DNA from: Bdellovibrio bacteriovorus
Lineage (GTDB): Bacteria > Bdellovibrionota > Bdellovibrionia > Bdellovibrionales > Bdellovibrionaceae
Assembly (NCBI RefSeq): GCF_001592745.1
Contig: NZ_LUKD01000008.1
Coordinates: 425,545 to 489,544 of the forward strand
DNA: 64,000 nt
Reading direction: 5' to 3'
The translations under genes were made by a program, and so were the position numbers. The first letter of the stretch is position 1. Every line of letters starts with the position of its first letter. Under the pieces are notes generated by a model. The model was not told the DNA's origin and did no database searches. It saw only the letters and a program-made list of their open reading frames with translations. Below, in pieces: positions 61,038-64,000 of this stretch.

Positions 61038-62242
61038 TGCGAGACTTCACGGGTGACTTTGTTAATCCACGTATTCGGGAAAAAACTTGAATAGGTCAGT
61101 TCTTTATTACAGACATCTGTCGCGGCGACCAGGGGTTGCCAATCTTCAGTATTTTCGTAACGAACGGGCACGTAAAGATCGACTTGAACAATAGAGACAT
61201 CCTTCTTCGTCCAGCTGCAAATATTTTGCGCCAAACGCCAATACACCATCGCATCACACTTCGTGCGGGTGATAAGCCAAGGCGGTTGAAGTGGCATTTC
61301 TTCTTTTTCCTTATTCTTTTTCCATAATGTCAGATAAGGCTGACACTGAGTCCGACCGTCATACATGATCATAGCGTACATGCGTCCTTCGCCGGTGAGG
61401 GCAGCATCACCGGGAATTAAGTACTGCGGAATCTGCAAAAGAATAAAGAATGTGGTTAAAAGTTTAGCTTCTGCTGAAGAGAAAACTCTTTGGAATGTTT
61501 CTTTAAAACCCAGGGCCGGGGCCGTGGATCGAACAACTAACAAAATCCCCAACAATGTCAGCATCACCGTCGGATAAAAGAAGCGAGTGAGATGCCAAGA
61601 ATAAAGATGGAATAAAACCAACTGAGCAAAAATAAAATAGAACCAGCGATTCTTTTTACTGAATAAGAAGAAAATGAAAGCAAGTTCAAGGACTAAGACA
61701 TACCATACGCCGATTTTATTGATGATCGGAGGCAGCAGTCGCTCGTTGATGGCTTCCGCGTTGAGCCATGTTGGATTCAGTTTTAAAAGTCCCGCTGTAA
61801 AATAAATAACGAAAAAACTAAATGTCAGGGCGTACGGTCGACCGGGAATAAGTAAAAAACAGACCGTTATAAGAGTCGGAAGATAATGGTAGTTTCCGGT
61901 CAGGCGATAGTCTTGAAGAATGATCAGGCACTTAATCGCAACCAGCACCCAAAGAGCGATAATGCCCCAACGAAAATTCTTGCGCAGCCAGAAGTACATC
62001 GCCACTAAAGCTGTAAGACCGTAGATGGCTAAAATAATTCCTAAGACGACGGAAGACGGTTTAAAGTCAGCACACGCCGAAAAAAGCGGCCAGCACACCG
62101 AGGGGTTCGAGGGAGAAAGAACCCATTGCACGGGCCTTTCTGTGAGCCAGAAAAATAAAGTGAGCAGATGTTCGAAGCTTAAAATCACTCCGACAAAAAG
62201 CAACTGAGGATAGGTTTTTAATTCTTGAAGTAACGACCTCAT
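61001..62242 (-). CDS. Polytopic membrane protein, HTTM-like
   Basis: A 413-residue protein with about eight to nine hydrophobic helices and a C-terminal soluble part of about 110 residues with several cysteines (CQPYLTLW, TKCDAMVYW, NICSW, DVCNK). The pattern Y-x-x-A-G-L-L-K-L-N-P-T-W with a run ending HLYSWHLTRFF resembles the HTTM / vitamin-K-dependent-carboxylase-like membrane family. The match is moderate. It is the last gene of the fibre operon, overlapping the pentapeptide gene by four bases (ATGA). Confidence 0.72.
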   Translation of the reverse strand: MRSLLQELKTYPQLLFVGVILSFEHLLTLFFWLTERPVQWVLSPSNPSVCWPLFSACADFKPSSVVLGIILAIYGLTALVAMYFWLRKNFRWGIIALWVLVAIKCLIILQDYRLTGNYHYLPTLITVCFLLIPGRPYALTFSFFVIYFTAGLLKLNPTWLNAEAINERLLPPIINKIGVWYVLVLELAFIFFLFSKKNRWFYFIFAQLVLFHLYSWHLTRFFYPTVMLTLLGILLVVRSTAPALGFKETFQRVFSSAEAKLLTTFFILLQIPQYLIPGDAALTGEGRMYAMIMYDGRTQCQPYLTLWKKNKEKEEMPLQPPWLITRTKCDAMVYWRLAQNICSWTKKDVSIVQVDLYVPVRYENTEDWQPLVAATDVCNKELTYSSFFPNTWINKVTREVSHQGEGSINPGED

Positions 62243-62676
62243 AGCTGCTCTTTCATACCCAATGCCAAGGCCGTTTCATGAGAGAAGGGGAGCCGCGTAT
62301 TTTTATCGAACAAAGCGCCGTCCAGTTGAGCCCCATAAAGCAAGGCTTGAGAAAGATCTGTGCCGAGAAGTTTACTTCCGCGCAAATCTGCAAAACTTAA
62401 GTGAGCTTTAGAAAGATTTCGATTCGAAAGATTGGCTTCACGCAAGCTGACAAAAGGAGCATACAGACGCTCTTGCAAAATAACTTCCGAAGCAGGGAAG
62501 AGGGGTTGCACCCCGGGATTTAAAATAGGAAAAGCAGGAGTGAATACCTGCTCTTCTGATGGAAAATAAAGTCTATTTACTTTGGGAGGAGGGAACATGC
62601 GCTGACCTAAATAGGTCAGCTGCAAAAGTCCCACGAAGGTGATTAATCCTGAGTAGTAAAAAGCCAGGCGTTTCAT
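62239..62676 (-). CDS. Membrane-anchored pentapeptide-repeat protein
   Basis: A 145-residue protein with an N-terminal hydrophobic helix (residues about 6-24) and a C-terminal run of A-(D/N)-L-x-x pentapeptides: LREANLSNRNLSKAHLSFADLRGSKLLGTDLSQAL (shown in shortened form), about eight to nine units, forming a short right-handed beta-helix. It is coupled to its neighbours on both sides (one-base overlap with the fibre gene, four bases with the HTTM-like gene). Confidence 0.82.
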   Translation of the reverse strand: MKRLAFYYSGLITFVGLLQLTYLGQRMFPPPKVNRLYFPSEEQVFTPAFPILNPGVQPLFPASEVILQERLYAPFVSLREANLSNRNLSKAHLSFADLRGSKLLGTDLSQALLYGAQLDGALFDKNTRLPFSHETALALGMKEQL

Positions 62677-64000
62677 TAGAAACCGTCGCCATCTCCGTCG
62701 CAGGAGCTTGGAACTGAGAATGTTCCCACCGTCACTGTACTACCGTTCACACATTGAGAAATTGTCGCGCTACTACAGCTGCTGGATCCGACCCAGGCTC
62801 TTCCGTGCAGATTTCCACCACAGGAAGCATAACCCGCATTTACCGCTACGTTATTGACGGCTGTAATGCGTCCGTAAGAATCGACATAGAATTGCGGAAC
62901 GTAAGAACCGTTACCATACCAACCTGCACCGACACCTGTATTATTGAGTCCGATGGAAACACCACCAGAGGAGCCGCCGCCCCACATGCCTGGGCCTACG
63001 CTTACGCTCGTGATAGTACCACCAGAGTTATTATCTGCTTGCGGAACCCATTGTCCGCCGTCCCACTTCAGCACTTGGCCTACGCCCGGATTGACGTTAG
63101 CAACCCAACGACCTTGTACACGCTGAACTGTCGTACCGCTCTGACCACCGACGACGTCACCGGCTAAAGCGCCATAGAACCCAGCAGCGTTACCAGGAAT
63201 ATTTCCAGTTACTTTTGAGCCCGAGACAGAAGCTATTTTTGCGTCAGTGACATTTCCGTCAGCGATCTTCGCTGTCGTCACGTTGGCATCGGCAATTTTT
63301 GCCGTCGTCACGTTGCCATCAGCGATCTTCGCCGTAGTTACAGCGGAGTTTGCAATTTTAGCTGTCGTTACATTGCTATCAGCAATTTTTGCCGTCGTTA
63401 CATTTTGATCAGCAATTTTATCTGTGGTGACATTTCCATCTGCAATTTTAGCGGTGGTCACGTTCTGATCAGCGATTTTCGCCGTCGTAATATTACTATC
63501 CGCAATCTTCGCTGTTGTCACCGCACTGTTTGCTAAATCGGCTGTCGCAATACTTCCATCCAAGATTTTTGCAGAGTTCACAGCACCATCAACGATTTTG
63601 ATTGTACTGATAGCACCGTTTGCAATTTTATTAAATGTAATCGCACCGTCGGCGATTTTACCGTTCGTTACCGAGTTATTCATTAGTTTATCACTGGTAA
63701 CGGCTTCGTCCGCCAGCTTATCGGTTGTCACGGCGTTATTTAAGATTTTTCCGCCAGAGATCGCATTATCAGCAATGTCTGCGGCTCCCACAGAACCGTC
63801 TTCGATATTGCTTGAGCCGACTCCCGTGTTTCCAGTCACCACATTTTGCCAAGTTCCTCCAATAGAAACTTGAACTGTCTGCGTGGCTTCATCGTAGCGC
63901 ATAAGACCGTCACGCACGGGCGCTGTCGCTGTACCATCAGAAGATGGAATACCGATAGAGCCTGTTGTCGGAGAGCTTGCACTTGGATTTAAAAGCGCAA
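62676..64000 (-). CDS. Tail-fibre-like repeat protein (MAT-type adhesin candidate), N-terminus outside window
   Basis: The frame is open to the right edge, so the N-terminus is missing; at least 441 codons are seen. Nineteen decapeptide repeats (V-T-T-A-K-I-A-D-x-N type) lie between 63228 and 63797. Then a fibre-tip region follows: a linker with RWVANVNPGVGQVLKWDGGQW, a glycine-rich GPGMWGGGSSGG segment, YGNGSYVPQFYVDSYGRITAVNNV typical of phage tail fibres (in part), and a Cys-containing end CDGDGDGF. Such chimeric fibres (mosaic adhesive trimers) are known in Bdellovibrio and bind prey. Assignment to that group is by pattern. Confidence 0.83.
   Translation of the reverse strand, partial: ALLNPSASSPTTGSIGIPSSDGTATAPVRDGLMRYDEATQTVQVSIGGTWQNVVTGNTGVGSSNIEDGSVGAADIADNAISGGKILNNAVTTDKLADEAVTSDKLMNNSVTNGKIADGAITFNKIANGAISTIKIVDGAVNSAKILDGSIATADLANSAVTTAKIADSNITTAKIADQNVTTAKIADGNVTTDKIADQNVTTAKIADSNVTTAKIANSAVTTAKIADGNVTTAKIADANVTTAKIADGNVTDAKIASVSGSKVTGNIPGNAAGFYGALAGDVVGGQSGTTVQRVQGRWVANVNPGVGQVLKWDGGQWVPQADNNSGGTITSVSVGPGMWGGGSSGGVSIGLNNTGVGAGWYGNGSYVPQFYVDSYGRITAVNNVAVNAGYASCGGNLHGRAWVGSSSCSSATISQCVNGSTVTVGTFSVPSSCDGDGDGF
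63228..63797 (-). repeat. Nineteen tandem 30-base units coding decapeptide repeats
   Basis: The units encode ten residues each in register, with consensus VTTAKIADxN. DNA units differ at third positions and so are not a recent expansion. They build a beta-helical or trimeric shaft in the fibre protein. Confidence 0.9.

Noticed and set aside
62754-63167. Plus-strand open frame of 137 codons opposite the fibre tip
   Set aside because: The minus strand codes a continuous fibre protein with recognisable motifs; the opposite frame has no start signal or domain.
63228-63797. Regular 30-base periodicity resembling a repeat array such as CRISPR
   Set aside because: The units are in one reading frame and encode decapeptides, with differences mainly at third codon positions and no distinct spacers.
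1-64000. tRNA, rRNA, insertion sequences, integrase or attachment sites
   Set aside because: I read the intergenic regions on both strands and saw no tRNA-like T-loop, no transposase or integrase gene and no terminal repeats; a covariance-model search (tRNAscan, Infernal) would be decisive.

Overview
The window is a chromosomal segment of a Gram-negative predatory-type bacterium, most likely a Bdellovibrio or a close relative (Bdellovibrionota). This is an inference from content: many lipoproteins and secreted hydrolases, a TonB-dependent receptor, a TolC-type channel, a BspA/DUF285 surface lipoprotein, and at the right edge a tail-fibre-like repeat protein resembling the mosaic adhesive trimer (MAT) fibres known from Bdellovibrio. 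I saw no tRNA, rRNA, insertion sequence, prophage or CRISPR array.

Region 1-5.3 kb looks like an accessory island. It is visibly richer in A+T than the rest (hand count of one line: about 38% G+C at 2521-2580 against about 53% at 10861-10920). It holds mostly orphan membrane-linked genes: a two-helix protein with an ion-channel-like pore whose selectivity filter is replaced, followed by a membrane-anchored coiled-coil protein cut by the window edge; a tight two-gene operon (soluble protein plus four-helix membrane protein); and a membrane-anchored HNH nuclease fused to a RecQ-like HRDC domain. The last is the most unusual architecture in the window, and the island is the best candidate for an undescribed (possibly defence) system.

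Region 5.3-26.4 kb carries ordinary chromosomal genes: a DUF285 lipoprotein, small metabolic enzymes (NTF2-like, YCII, VOC), a trypsin-like lipoprotein, a P1 peptidase/PrpF pair, a metallo-hydrolase lipoprotein divergent from a TetR regulator with twin operators, a TfoX-like protein, a periplasmic binding protein, a secreted M23 peptidase, a HEAT-repeat membrane protein, an MFS exporter divergent from an ArsR regulator with twin operators, a PhoD-like phosphatase, a pseudouridine synthase, and a run of small stress-type genes with near-perfect Shine-Dalgarno sites. Two secreted-enzyme genes have hairpins that would bury the ribosome binding site.

Region 26.5-45.4 kb has a large SNF2 helicase, a TPP riboswitch in front of a TonB-dependent receptor (so probably thiamine-compound uptake), HflX, a CvfB-like RNA-binding protein, a FAD/Rieske fusion, envelope proteins, a TolC-like channel, and a DEAD-box RNA helicase flanked by two related secreted lysozyme-like proteins. 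Region 45.6-61 kb has an ABC-F ATPase coupled to an alpha/beta hydrolase, a polyamine ABC transporter (potD divergent from potABC plus an Atg22-like transporter), RlmE with a second pseudouridine synthase, a MarR regulator, an HD hydrolase, a secreted nuclease, a subtilase, a diguanylate cyclase and a Rieske/AIF-type oxidoreductase.

Region 61-64 kb is one overlapping minus-strand operon: the fibre-like protein with 19 decapeptide repeats (its N-terminus lies beyond the window), a membrane-anchored pentapeptide-repeat protein, and a polytopic HTTM-like membrane protein. This is probably a surface adhesin locus.
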